A stretch of DNA of 36,526 nt from Armatimonadetes bacterium CG06_land_8_20_14_3_00_66_21 (lineage in GTDB: Bacteria > Armatimonadota > Abditibacteriia > CG2-30-66-41), in the NCBI GenBank assembly GCA_002779825.1, contig PEVN01000373.1, positions 1-36,526 of the forward strand, written 5' to 3'. This document shows positions 15,754-23,884 of this stretch, in pieces (position 1 is the stretch's first letter; every line of letters begins with the position of its first letter). The notes below the pieces were generated by a model. That model did no database searches. It was not told the origin of the DNA and worked only from the letters and a program-made list of their open reading frames with translations. A program made the position numbers and the translations under genes.

Positions 15754-17717
15754 GAGCCGCCGCGCCAGCCCTGACTGAACTCGTCGATGTAGAACCCGTC
15801 GCAGCCGACCTCGTCCAGCAGGAACCGCACCTGCCCCAAGAGGAACTCGTACTGGTAGTTGCCCACCGCCGGATACACGCTCAGGGCCGTCTGCGGCTTG
15901 TCGCCGCGGGTGTACAGCTCCAGTTTCAGCGTGCCGTTGGCGTCGCGCTTGACGCTGTCTCGCCACGGCAGGTTGGCGTCGTCGATGACCTTGGTCAGTT
16001 CCGGCGTCAGCCGGCCGCTGGGGCGCGGTTGGCCGGCAACCGCTTGCGGCAGGCCGTCGCCGCCTTGGATCCGCGCCGGGTCGATCGTCACCCAATCCGT
16101 CTCGATGGCCCCGACGACCTTGATCGTGGGGTCGACCTGCCGGAAGGCGCGGATCGCCTGCTGCATCCGCTCCTTGTACTCCTTGCGAGACCAGATTCGG
16201 TCGAAGCTCCCGGGATCGTAGTCCAGCCACGGCGAGAGCACCACGATCTTCAGGTGCTTGCGCTTCAGGTACGCCTTGAGGGCCGACGGGTCGTCCAAGA
16301 GCGCCGACATGCCTCCGACATCGAAGCACGAGAACGGTCCTTTGAGGGTCAAGTTCGTGTGCCAGTCCCGGCGGACTCGGTTGATGAAGTCGAAGTAGCC
16401 CTCGCCTCTGGGCAGCAGGTAGAGCGTCCACCGGAACGGGTAGCGCTTGCGCGCCCCCAAAGCGAAGCTGCCGACGCGAAACTTGGCCTGGTTGGCCGGC
16501 AGACCGAGGCAGGGCTCGAACTGAAGCCGCGAGACGTTGTCTTCCAGCAGCACGCCCAGCCCGGTGTTGCGGCGCCGAAGGAAAAGCGTGGGGTTCTCGG
16601 CGCCGCCGACGGTGAACGACTCCTCGAAGGACTCGGGGGCGACGAGGCGATTCTGGACGATGACGCCGGTGGGCACGTCTCGCAGGTTGGTCAGCTCGTC
16701 CTCGAACAGCACCTGGTCTGGCTGGAGGGTGACGGTGCGTCTCAGCGCGTAGAACGCCCCGTGAGCGCGAACTTCGACAGAGCGGTCAGAGAGGCGTTTC
16801 ACTGCGGGGTGCCAGTTCCGTTCGCCACCTGCGCGCCGCCCGCCCAGAAAGTTGTGACCGATCGCTTTGCCGGGGTAGGAGAAGGAGCTCCCGACCACGC
16901 ACGCCTCGGCCCCGGCCGCCACCTGCACGCCGCCGCTGGCGCCGACCTTCAGCACGGTGTTGCCTTCCCGGAGCGTCGCCCGCGCTGCGACCGGCTGGAA
17001 GGGCGCGACCAAGGAGAGCTTCCGGACGCCGGCGGCGAATCGGGCTTTGACAGCCTCCGCCGTCAGCGCGCAGTGCCACACGCTCACCTCGTCGATCCTG
17101 CCGGGGAAGTGGGCGGTGTGCGTGTAGGCGGGATCGGTCGCGTTCGGTTCTCCCATGACACAGCCGAGGAAGAACCTCCCGCCGCGGTTGATCGACTTGT
17201 GTCGCGAGGGGTGACTGCTCGCGAGGCGCCCGTCGAGGTACAGCTTCATGGACTCGCCGTCAAACGTGGCGACAACGTGGTGCCAGCCGCCGACGGTCAG
17301 CGGGGCCTTGGCGTTGTTGCCGCCCTCGCCGATGTACCACCAGCACTGCCCGTCTTTGTAGTAGGTCAGCAGGTAGCTGCTGAAGTGCTTCCCCAAAATG
17401 CCCGGCTCCTCAGAGACGCGGCGCGACGGGTAGACCCATGCCTCCAGGCTGACGACGTCCTGCACGTCCAGCGACGGGCCGTCGCCGCAATCCACGTAGC
17501 TGTCAACCCCATTGAGCTCGAGGCAGTAGCCTCGGCCCTGCTTCACCCACTTGGCGTTGTGGAGACGGCCGTCGTTGCCGTTCCCGCTCCGGTCGTGCAG
17601 AACTGCGCCCGCCCCTTCGTCGAAGTCGTAGCAGGCGGCGAGGTCGCTCTCCGCGCACCACGCGGCGACCGTTGCGGCGACGACGGCAACCACGCTGAGC
17701 GGCGGTAGGTGCTTCAT
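15579..17717 (-). CDS. Secreted LamG-domain protein with hydrolase-like barrel, frameshifted near its C-terminus
   Basis: The protein has a signal peptide (MKHLPPLSVVAVVAATVAAWCAES), a concanavalin-like LamG domain (about 25-210: YDFDEGAGAVLHDRSGNGNDG, LNGVDSYVDCGDG, VTFEAWVYPS-type strands, FPGRIDEVSVW), a beta-sandwich middle (about 225-450) and a barrel-like C-terminal part containing LKIVVLSPWLDYDPG, VVGAIETDW and DEVGCDGFYIDEFSQGW, whose Asp-Glu resembles glycoside hydrolase active-site strands. I cannot name the hydrolase family. After GWRGGS at about 15753 the frame changes and the last roughly 58 codons are nonsense; the true C-terminus lies in the other frame (15409-15753). ATG 17717 was chosen for the signal peptide; an upstream start would run through a hairpin. 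Confidence 0.7.
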   Translation of the reverse strand: MKHLPPLSVVAVVAATVAAWCAESDLAACYDFDEGAGAVLHDRSGNGNDGRLHNAKWVKQGRGYCLELNGVDSYVDCGDGPSLDVQDVVSLEAWVYPSRRVSEEPGILGKHFSSYLLTYYKDGQCWWYIGEGGNNAKAPLTVGGWHHVVATFDGESMKLYLDGRLASSHPSRHKSINRGGRFFLGCVMGEPNATDPAYTHTAHFPGRIDEVSVWHCALTAEAVKARFAAGVRKLSLVAPFQPVAARATLREGNTVLKVGASGGVQVAAGAEACVVGSSFSYPGKAIGHNFLGGRRAGGERNWHPAVKRLSDRSVEVRAHGAFYALRRTVTLQPDQVLFEDELTNLRDVPTGVIVQNRLVAPESFEESFTVGGAENPTLFLRRRNTGLGVLLEDNVSRLQFEPCLGLPANQAKFRVGSFALGARKRYPFRWTLYLLPRGEGYFDFINRVRRDWHTNLTLKGPFSCFDVGGMSALLDDPSALKAYLKRKHLKIVVLSPWLDYDPGSFDRIWSRKEYKERMQQAIRAFRQVDPTIKVVGAIETDWVTIDPARIQGGDGLPQAVAGQPRPSGRLTPELTKVIDDANLPWRDSVKRDANGTLKLELYTRGDKPQTALSVYPAVGNYQYEFLLGQVRFLLDEVGCDGFYIDEFSQGWRGGSCGPLSPTSATAWSTTTTSCATFPKQARAAASTVPSTTCFHSRQSRCTRAGSRGRSGP

Positions 17718-17749
17718 CACGGCAGTCCTACGGAAGTGCATTCCGGACG

Positions 17750-17801
17750 CCCCAACTTGTTGGGGTATTGCCCGCACTCAGCCCCCGAACGAGTGCGGGC
17801 A
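17750..17801. terminator. Two adjacent perfect inverted repeats (likely terminator or RNA hairpins)
   Basis: CCCCAACTTGTTGGGG (17750-17765) forms a 7-bp stem with a TT loop. Three bases on, TGCCCGCACTC (17769-17779) pairs perfectly over 11 bp with GAGTGCGGGCA (17791-17801) around an 11-base loop. They follow the nitroreductase gene on the reverse strand and precede the LamG gene, so they probably end the upstream transcript. There is no T run, so a factor-independent terminator is not certain. Confidence 0.5.
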
Positions 17802-17960
17802 TCCAATAGCGTTTTGATCCGACGTGGTGTCCAACCAACGGGCGGGCATGAGTGGTTCCTTCGAGAACGTCCAGCGTGGCAGCTTGCCGGCTCTCACTCG
17901 TCCCCCGCACAGCACGCAGGTCCAGGAGCGGGCAGGCTGCCCGCTGTACGGGTCGCCCAC
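17778..17960 (-). CDS. Possible small Cys/Trp-rich protein (60 aa)
   Basis: A GTG-initiated frame of 60 codons starts 15 bases after the nitroreductase stop. It contains CVLCGG, PRWTF, MPARWLD and CPHSFGG, with three cysteines that could form half a zinc site. Its stop lies inside the 11-bp hairpin at 17769-17801, as expected for a last gene before a terminator. I do not recognise a family, and there is no strong ribosome site, so it may be chance or a gene remnant. Confidence 0.3.
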   Translation of the reverse strand: MGDPYSGQPARSWTCVLCGGRVRAGKLPRWTFSKEPLMPARWLDTTSDQNAIGCPHSFGG

Positions 17961-17975
17961 AACACCATCGAGCGG

Positions 17976-18488
17976 CTACCACGCACACCCATACCGGTCG
18001 CGATGCACGACTTCCGTCAGCGGCTTCTTCGCTGCCTGCGCACCCGCACGCACCGGTTTGCCAATGGGCAGCACCGCTAAGAGCAGGATGTCTTTCGGGA
18101 CGCCCAGCAGCTCGCGCATCTCCTTCAGGCACTTGCGGAGCCCGCCTTGCACCCAGCAGGAGCCGTAACCCAGGGCCGTCACGGCCAGGAGCATGTTCTC
18201 GACGGCGGCGCAGGCGTCTTCCACCCAGTAGCCGCCGGAGGGGGTCTCCCGCTGCTGCATCAGCACGGCGACCATCGCGCTGCAGTTCTTGTCCCAGCCA
18301 AGTAGACCGAGGGCTTTCTGCAGCACGTCGGGAGCTGTCACGGCGATGAACTCGCGGGGCTGGTAGTTCCACCCGGTGGGGGCGCGCCGGCCGGCGTCGA
18401 GGATCTTCGCCAAGTCGGCCTCGGGGATCGCTCCCGGACCGAACTCCCGCACGCTACGTCGTTGTTCGACTGCCTCGAAGAAGTCCAT
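17976..18488 (-). CDS. Nitroreductase family flavoprotein
   Basis: A 170-residue FMN-dependent oxidoreductase of the nitroreductase fold. Visible motifs are the N-terminal RRSVREFGPG (FMN phosphate-binding Arg residues), RRAPTGWNYQPREFIAV (the AP(S/T)..N.QP motif), GYWVEDACAAVENMLLAVTALGYGSCW (dimer core helix and FMN contact) and LLLAVLPIGKP before the C-terminus. Members reduce nitro compounds, quinones or flavins, or serve specialised reductions, using NAD(P)H; the substrate here is unknown. ATG 18488 is supported by an AAAGGA site about 10 bases upstream and by the family N-terminus; the longer frame overlaps the heparinase gene. It lies 22 bases after that gene. Confidence 0.88.
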   Translation of the reverse strand: MDFFEAVEQRRSVREFGPGAIPEADLAKILDAGRRAPTGWNYQPREFIAVTAPDVLQKALGLLGWDKNCSAMVAVLMQQRETPSGGYWVEDACAAVENMLLAVTALGYGSCWVQGGLRKCLKEMRELLGVPKDILLLAVLPIGKPVRAGAQAAKKPLTEVVHRDRYGCAW

Positions 18489-18510
18489 GTGGATTCGTCC
18501 TTTCTGTGCC

Positions 18511-21168
18511 TCAGGGCACTTCGCCCAGTGGCCTGTCGGCGTCCGCGAAGAGAGCAACCCTCGCGCTTGTGCGCAGTCCGCCGCAACGCAGTTCCCTGCC
18601 GGGGTTGCCATTCCACAGCACTGTGAAGTGCGCGCCCTCGGCGCCGACGATCCGGGCGGCGAAGCTGCCAACTGTCGAGGCGCCCTCGGTCGGCAGCGCC
18701 GCGACGGTCGGCACCGGCTCCCCCTCGCGCAGCGGCACGAGGAAGTAGGCGAGCTGCGGATCGCCACCGGCTGTCCGATGGTACACAGCCGTCGGCACCG
18801 GCCGCAACACGTTGTGCTTCCCGGTCGGCAGCCAGCCCTGTACCACTGGCCTCTCCTGCCCCTTGACCACCTCAACCTGCCAGCCGTCGAGCTGCACCGG
18901 GATCAGCGCCAGGTTGGCGCCTGCCGGGTCTTGGGTGACCACGGTACCCGACGCCTGATCGGCGCGGGCGTCGGGGGCGTCGAGGTGGAACAGGCTCTCG
19001 TAGCGGTGCGGCTTGCCGTCTGTCGGGTGCAGCTCGTCGACCACCAGCCACAGTCGGGGCTTCAGGAAGAGGACCGACCGGCGGTGCTCGACCGGGACGT
19101 TCTCGTCTCGCCCGTACCCTTGCGTGTAGGCGGCGGAAGCAAAGTCGAAGGCGTCGGTGGTAAGCCAGCCAGATCCATCCGAAATGGCTGATCCGGCCGC
19201 CTTCCAGCTCTCACGAACCACGGCGCGCCTCTGGTCGAGCCCGTCGACCATGACGGTGTTGTGCGCGCGAGTTGAGAGCACGTACTTCCGCCATTCGGAG
19301 ACATCGTACGAATAGGTGCCGGCTTCCACCAGGAGCGGCCGGTCAAACGCGTGAACGAGAATGGACAGCTTGTCCTCGTGCTGGTGCCCGGTGCCGAACG
19401 GGCCGGCATCCATCATCAGGTAACAGGCGTCGCGATCCCAACCCGAGCGCATGACATCCCAGCCCGCGTCCGGCAGGCGGGCCGAGGTGTAGGCCGGTGG
19501 AGTGCCTTCCTTGCCGTCGGTCAGGAGGTATCGCCAGTCCGCGCGCGAGGGGAACAGCGCAAGCCCTTTCTGCAGCCAGCCACCGACGCCGGACGCGCCG
19601 GAGTCATTGAGCGGCGGCGTCCTCCCGGCGGGGTCAGCAATCCGGGCGTAGTAGTCGAACATGCGCTCGAGCTTGTCGGTGAAGTCGTCAGGCAGCGGCA
19701 CTTCGCAGCGACGCGCGACCTCCACGGCCCCCAGCATGTTGCCCAGCGTCACGCCGTGGTAGCCGGGCGTCAGCTCCATCTGGGCGCCATCGGCGTAGAC
19801 TTGGTTGTCCAGTTCGCTGTGCAGCCGCTCGATTGCTGTGTCGCGCCAAGCGGCCGACTCTCGGAACTCAGGCAACATGCAGCCAATGTGCAGCAACCCG
19901 TTCGCTTCCATCGCCCCCCAGTTGGAGCCGGCTTTGAAGTGCTGCGGGTCCATCAGGTAGAGGGCGTGGTCGCGGAACGACTGGAGCATCGCGACGAGGT
20001 CGCTATCGCTGAAGCTGGGCGAGTGAAGGAAGTAGTAGAACGCAGGGAACCACGTCTGCCCCATGCGGATGCCGGCATCCAGGCTGAGTGGTGACTTGCC
20101 CGCGTCGTCGAACGGCCCCTCGACCCAGTGTGCGCCGACGTGGACCGGCATTGCCGCGATCCACGACCGAAGCTCGGCGACGAACTCGCGGGCGTACTTC
20201 TCGTCCTTCGTGCCAGCGTAGGCAGCGCCGAGGGTCAGCCAGTGAGAGTGACGATTCAGCGCGATGGCCCACTGCTCGTAGTTGAACGGGTCTTCGTTCC
20301 ACTTGATCTCCGGTCCCACGTTGAAGGCTGGGCAGCCCACGAACTGGAACTCGTGGGCGACAATCCGGTCTGCCGCTTCCGCGGAGCCGCTGGTCGCCAA
20401 CGACGGCGGCGCTGGCGTGGTGCGCTGCCGGAAGTGGGCGGCCAGGGCGGCTTCCGCCGCAGCCCAGTCCCCCTGCACCGCGGCTGCCGCAGCCGGAGCA
20501 AGCGCAGGCAACGTCAGGTCGAACGCCTCGTAGAACTCCCGCCGCACCGCTTCCTCGCTCTTGGTCACGATTTCCACCTTCTCCACGGCGGCCCACTCCT
20601 CCACGTGGAAGTGCATGGCCGACCAGACGAATGCCAACATCAGTTCCTTGCCTGCATACGGTCGAAGCCGCTGCCGCAGTTCGCCGCTCTCCCAGTCGCG
20701 CCACTCCACCACGTCTGCGCCCGCCGCGCCGATGCCGGCGTAGTAGAGCGGCGGACGCTCCTCCGAACGCGCCTCGAACTTCAGCGACGGCGTGGCAGAC
20801 TCCTCGAAGCTCCGCCACACCTCCGGGGTGAAGAGCGCCAACGCCGGCACCCCGCTCCGAGGCGGGTCGTCGAGGGCGCAGAACGTCTTGTAGCGCAGCC
20901 GCGCCCTGAGGCTGGCGGCCAGGGGAGAGGGCACCGTGATCCGGGTCCCGACCAGGACAGTCCCGCGGAGCTTGCCGTCCTTGTCGCCGTCAATGGCAAA
21001 GCCGTCGCCTGTCGCGTCGGGCGTGACGTCCCACGCCGGCAGGTAGCCGGCTGCCGTCCATTCCGGCTTCTGGTCCGGCGCCAGCGCGCGGCGAACCTGC
21101 CACTCGTGAGCAAGGGCAAGCGGTGAGGTGGCAAGGAGCAGGGCAGCGGCCAGTGTGCACGTGTTCAT
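18511..21168 (-). CDS. Secreted heparinase II/III-family polysaccharide lyase
   Basis: An 885-residue protein with a clear signal peptide (MNTCTLAAALLLATSPLALA). It has an N-terminal beta-domain (about 22-215), an alpha/alpha toroid (about 230-560) with FNYEQWAIALNRHSHW, SNWGAMEANGLLHIG and LTPGYHGVTLGNM, and a C-terminal beta-sandwich (about 580-880) beginning near MMDAGPFGTGHQHEDKLS. The Asn, His and Tyr of the NW, GYHG and GHxHED motifs correspond to catalytic positions in heparinase II/III and alginate/oligo-alginate lyases (PL12, PL15, PL17, PL21). Substrate is probably a uronate-containing polysaccharide but cannot be fixed. GGAG five bases before ATG 21168 supports the start. It overlaps the AstE-like gene by four bases. 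Confidence 0.85.
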   Translation of the reverse strand: MNTCTLAAALLLATSPLALAHEWQVRRALAPDQKPEWTAAGYLPAWDVTPDATGDGFAIDGDKDGKLRGTVLVGTRITVPSPLAASLRARLRYKTFCALDDPPRSGVPALALFTPEVWRSFEESATPSLKFEARSEERPPLYYAGIGAAGADVVEWRDWESGELRQRLRPYAGKELMLAFVWSAMHFHVEEWAAVEKVEIVTKSEEAVRREFYEAFDLTLPALAPAAAAAVQGDWAAAEAALAAHFRQRTTPAPPSLATSGSAEAADRIVAHEFQFVGCPAFNVGPEIKWNEDPFNYEQWAIALNRHSHWLTLGAAYAGTKDEKYAREFVAELRSWIAAMPVHVGAHWVEGPFDDAGKSPLSLDAGIRMGQTWFPAFYYFLHSPSFSDSDLVAMLQSFRDHALYLMDPQHFKAGSNWGAMEANGLLHIGCMLPEFRESAAWRDTAIERLHSELDNQVYADGAQMELTPGYHGVTLGNMLGAVEVARRCEVPLPDDFTDKLERMFDYYARIADPAGRTPPLNDSGASGVGGWLQKGLALFPSRADWRYLLTDGKEGTPPAYTSARLPDAGWDVMRSGWDRDACYLMMDAGPFGTGHQHEDKLSILVHAFDRPLLVEAGTYSYDVSEWRKYVLSTRAHNTVMVDGLDQRRAVVRESWKAAGSAISDGSGWLTTDAFDFASAAYTQGYGRDENVPVEHRRSVLFLKPRLWLVVDELHPTDGKPHRYESLFHLDAPDARADQASGTVVTQDPAGANLALIPVQLDGWQVEVVKGQERPVVQGWLPTGKHNVLRPVPTAVYHRTAGGDPQLAYFLVPLREGEPVPTVAALPTEGASTVGSFAARIVGAEGAHFTVLWNGNPGRELRCGGLRTSARVALFADADRPLGEVP

Positions 21169-22190
21169 GAGTGCTCCAGCAAAGCGGCGGTCTGGGAACG
21201 TCCGAGCTGTCTGAGTTGTCCGACGAGTCTGACTGCGCTCACCCCCCGCTGGGTGGCCCAGGCAACGGTCGCCAGCCGGTCGCCTTCTGTCACATCCGGA
21301 TGGTGCCCCGGCAGCGCCACGTCGCAGTTTGCTCGGGAAGCCCCGTAGGTGCGCAAGCAGCCGGTTGCGGGGCTGCGGATTTCGTGGGAACTCAGGTCAA
21401 CGTCTGACGGGAGGCGCCCCAGCACCGCGCCCTTCTCGACGGGGTCGCACGGAGGCAATGCGCGCCCAACGAACAGCCCCGTCGTCGGCGCCGTCACGTC
21501 CAGCGTTGCCATTCGGTCAAAGAACAGCACCGGGTCGTCGCCTTTCTGTAGCGCGCCGCCCAACATGCCGATGGCCTTCGCGAAGTTGGTGAGCAGGCGC
21601 AGCCCTCGCTTCACCTGCTTCTCAACAACGACGTACTGCCCGGAGCACTCGTAGGTCACGCCGATGCGGCCGGTCGAGCAGAAGTAGCCGCCGACGGTGA
21701 TGTTGTTTGGCGCGCTGAGGTGCACAAACCGGTGTCCGAGCTTCGCCGCCAACTCGCGCAACTCGGGCGTGTCGCGGATCAGGACGGCCGGGGCTGCGTG
21801 CTTCTCCCAGCAATGGAGGTCGAACACGTGCGTGGCTTCGTCGCCGAACGCCTGGTAGAGCGCGTGCGACACGCGCCCGGTGTCGTTGCCGGCTCTGTCC
21901 CCCGGCCAGGTCCGGTTCATGTTGTGCCCGCGGTCGTCGCCGTAGGGCTGCTCCGGCTTCATCCGGAGGTGGGGCCGGCGCTCGCGGACAGCCGGCAGAT
22001 TGGCGAAGGGCACGGCGAGCACCTTCCCGCGCAGCCTCTTCCGCGACGCCAGCTCGACAAACCGGCGAATCACCTCGGTCTCAACGCCGCGCACGAAAAG
22101 GCCCACGTCGAGTTCACGATGGAAGTATGCGGCAAGACGAGTAGAACCTCGGCCTCGACTCGACCAGAGGGACTGGAAACTCCTTCTCAC
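21165..22190 (-). CDS. AstE/AspA-like (succinylglutamate desuccinylase/aspartoacylase) family protein, N-terminal zinc motif missing
   Basis: The family are zinc-dependent M14-like deacylases and amidases. This 341-residue protein retains LRGKVLAVPFANLPAV, the N-x-NR-x-(W/F)PGD substrate loop (GHNMNRTWPGD), the zinc-ligand His in THVFDLHCW, and a catalytic Glu in GVTYECSGQY. The usual N-terminal HGxE zinc pair, which should precede GVETEVIRRF, is not present; the region reads VGLFVRGVET. The start is uncertain: the frame opens at GTG 22190 inside the upstream gene and overlaps it by 77 bases. An N-terminal deletion or frameshift is likely. It is translationally coupled to the heparinase-like lyase by a four-base overlap. 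Confidence 0.7.
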   Translation of the reverse strand: MRRSFQSLWSSRGRGSTRLAAYFHRELDVGLFVRGVETEVIRRFVELASRKRLRGKVLAVPFANLPAVRERRPHLRMKPEQPYGDDRGHNMNRTWPGDRAGNDTGRVSHALYQAFGDEATHVFDLHCWEKHAAPAVLIRDTPELRELAAKLGHRFVHLSAPNNITVGGYFCSTGRIGVTYECSGQYVVVEKQVKRGLRLLTNFAKAIGMLGGALQKGDDPVLFFDRMATLDVTAPTTGLFVGRALPPCDPVEKGAVLGRLPSDVDLSSHEIRSPATGCLRTYGASRANCDVALPGHHPDVTEGDRLATVAWATQRGVSAVRLVGQLRQLGRSQTAALLEHS

Positions 22191-22407
22191 CCGTCCGCTC
22201 CTCGGTTGTGCGTTCTACCCCGCCCAGGTTCGGCCCGTGTGCGACGACCTGGCTGTCCACGACCGCGATCCATTCATCAGGGAACCGCAGCTTCAGGTCG
22301 CCGGTGTGCTCGCCAATCCAGTCACGATCACGGTACCAACGTCCCGGCACACTCGGCGGCAGCGGCACGCCTTCCGGCCACCCCGGCGGCTTGCGTCTTC
22401 GCCACAT
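22114..22407 (-). CDS. Small DUF5678-like hypothetical protein
   Basis: A 97-residue protein whose middle, FPDEWIAVVDSQVVAHGPNLGGV, resembles the DUF5678 pattern (WVAVVDGKVVASG) and is followed by FPVPLVESRPRFY. No function is known for this family. A GAGGTG site nine bases before ATG 22407 supports the start. Its last 77 bases overlap the open frame of the AstE-like protein, an unusually long overlap that may reflect a deletion joining two genes. Confidence 0.5.
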   Translation of the reverse strand: MWRRRKPPGWPEGVPLPPSVPGRWYRDRDWIGEHTGDLKLRFPDEWIAVVDSQVVAHGPNLGGVERTTEERTGEKEFPVPLVESRPRFYSSCRILPS

Positions 22408-22476
22408 AGCAGATCACCTCACGCCCGATTATAGCCCTTCGCCCTCGCCCCCCTCAAGCCAGCCCCCTGTCCCGCC

Positions 22477-23790
22477 TCACCCAACCACCCCCGGAATCAC
22501 CCCACCATCATTCCGCACTGCCGCCTTGAACGGGTGATCCACCAGCCGGGGCGCGCCGGGCACCGTCTGCGGACCGCAGCCGCACGGGTAGTCGGTGGCG
22601 GTGTAGCCGAGCTTGTCCTTGAACGCCGACCACATCCGGAAGTTCTCGGTCGAGAGCGACACGGGGATGTCGCTGTTCCACTTGCGGATCTCGGTCAGAT
22701 GATGGTCGTAGATCTCCGCGCGCACCCGGTGCGGGAAAGGCTTCGCGATGGTGTCCTTGACCTCGTCCCGCTGGTCCTCCGCCACCTTCAGGAACTCCGG
22801 GTCGAGCTGGTCGAGCGGCAGCCGCCGCTTCATGTCGTCGACGTCCATCCACATGAAGCAGCAAAGACTGATGACATCGGGGTTCGTCCGCTCGAAGAGC
22901 AGCTTCGCTGTGTAGGCGGCCTCCTCGCGCCAGCCCTTCACCGGGATGATGGGCTTGAACTTGTAGCGGATCTGGTAACCGGCGTCCTGCGCCACGCGGG
23001 CCGCCTCGATGCGTTGCTCGGTCGTGCCGGTGAGCGGCTCGATCAACCGGCTCTGCGTCGGCCCACTGACGCTCCAGACAAGGATGGTGTGCCCATTGTG
23101 GTCGAAGTCGCGCATCCACTCGGTGTTCCAGGTCTTCGTGTGGATGATCAGGTAGCGGTTCTCCTGCTTGCCGAACCACTCGATCATCGGCCCCAAGCAG
23201 CCCAACTCCGGCTCCAGGCCGGGCGGGTCGCCGTCGTCGTCCAGGAGATAGGTGTACTGCCACGGATGCCGCTCCATGAGCTGCCCCAGCGTGCGGCAGT
23301 AGTCCTCCACGTTGACCATGGAGATCAGCAACCCGCCGAATCCGCAGTACAGGCACTTGTGCACGCAGCCGTTCTGGAAGTGGATGCGCCAGCACGGCCG
23401 GCACACCTTGTCGTTCCGGTTCGGATCCTCCGCTTGGTTGTAGCACGCCCACGAGAACGCCCCGCCGCCCAGCAAGGCATGTGCCGTCTGGCCGCTGAGG
23501 CTGCAGCCCTGCTCGTTGAGCCACTTCACTCGCTCCCCTTCCTTGCCGTCGAACCGGAACGTGTTGAACAGCAACGCCGGATCGCGGACCTCCTCCATCG
23601 TTCCCATGGTCCGTCGAGCAGCCAACAGCCCGCCGTCCTTGATAAGCGCCGGCAACTGCTCATCGGCGTACACAATCGGCTCGACCGGCTCCTTCAGCGC
23701 AGCCACGACGCGCTCTACGCGCTCGCGGTAGCTGTCGTTCGCCATTACGGTGTCGTTCACATAGACGACTGGGGGGCTGAGTTTATACAT
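22477..23790 (-). CDS. Radical SAM protein of the spore photoproduct lyase (SplB)-like family
   Basis: A 437-residue radical SAM enzyme. The cluster motif is C142-x3-C146-x2-C149 (NGCVHKCLYCGFGG), followed by YLLDDDGDPPGL, LIIHTKTWNTEWMRDFDHNGHTILVWSVSG and RIEAARVAQDAGYQIRYKFKPIIPVKGW. The last two parts are characteristic of the spore photoproduct lyase family, which repairs the thymine dimer of spores. No sporulation gene is nearby, so the role may be different. Additional cysteines at C130, C133 and a CGCG motif near the C-terminus could support another cluster or thiol chemistry. It lies 94 bases downstream of the TldD-family protease gene, same strand, probably co-transcribed. Confidence 0.8.
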   Translation of the reverse strand: MYKLSPPVVYVNDTVMANDSYRERVERVVAALKEPVEPIVYADEQLPALIKDGGLLAARRTMGTMEEVRDPALLFNTFRFDGKEGERVKWLNEQGCSLSGQTAHALLGGGAFSWACYNQAEDPNRNDKVCRPCWRIHFQNGCVHKCLYCGFGGLLISMVNVEDYCRTLGQLMERHPWQYTYLLDDDGDPPGLEPELGCLGPMIEWFGKQENRYLIIHTKTWNTEWMRDFDHNGHTILVWSVSGPTQSRLIEPLTGTTEQRIEAARVAQDAGYQIRYKFKPIIPVKGWREEAAYTAKLLFERTNPDVISLCCFMWMDVDDMKRRLPLDQLDPEFLKVAEDQRDEVKDTIAKPFPHRVRAEIYDHHLTEIRKWNSDIPVSLSTENFRMWSAFKDKLGYTATDYPCGCGPQTVPGAPRLVDHPFKAAVRNDGGVIPGVVG

Positions 23791-23834
23791 GATTCCTGCT
23801 CCGTTGTCGCGCTCGCCCCTTCGCTTGGTCTGCT

Positions 23835-23858
23835 TGTCACCGTGTCACCGTGTCACCG
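23835..23858 (+). repeat. Tandem 8-bp repeat, TGTCACCG x3
   Basis: Three exact copies of TGTCACCG are followed by the related TGTCTCCCCG in the 94-base gap between the TldD and radical SAM genes. On the transcribed strand the array is purine-rich. It is one of several short-repeat arrays in intergenic gaps of this window. Confidence 0.7.
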
Positions 23859-23884
23859 TGTCTCCCCGTCTCCTTGTCCTTGAG

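Noticed and set aside
16029-17708. Forward open frame of 559 codons opposite the LamG gene
   Set aside because: No start signal or motif; the opposite strand encodes clear LamG motifs.
22477-23524. Second reverse frame of 338 codons within the SplB-like gene
   Set aside because: Arg/Gly/Ala-rich shadow of the radical SAM gene, with no motif.
23835-23858. CRISPR array
   Set aside because: Repeats are only 8 bp in tandem without spacers, and no cas gene is present.
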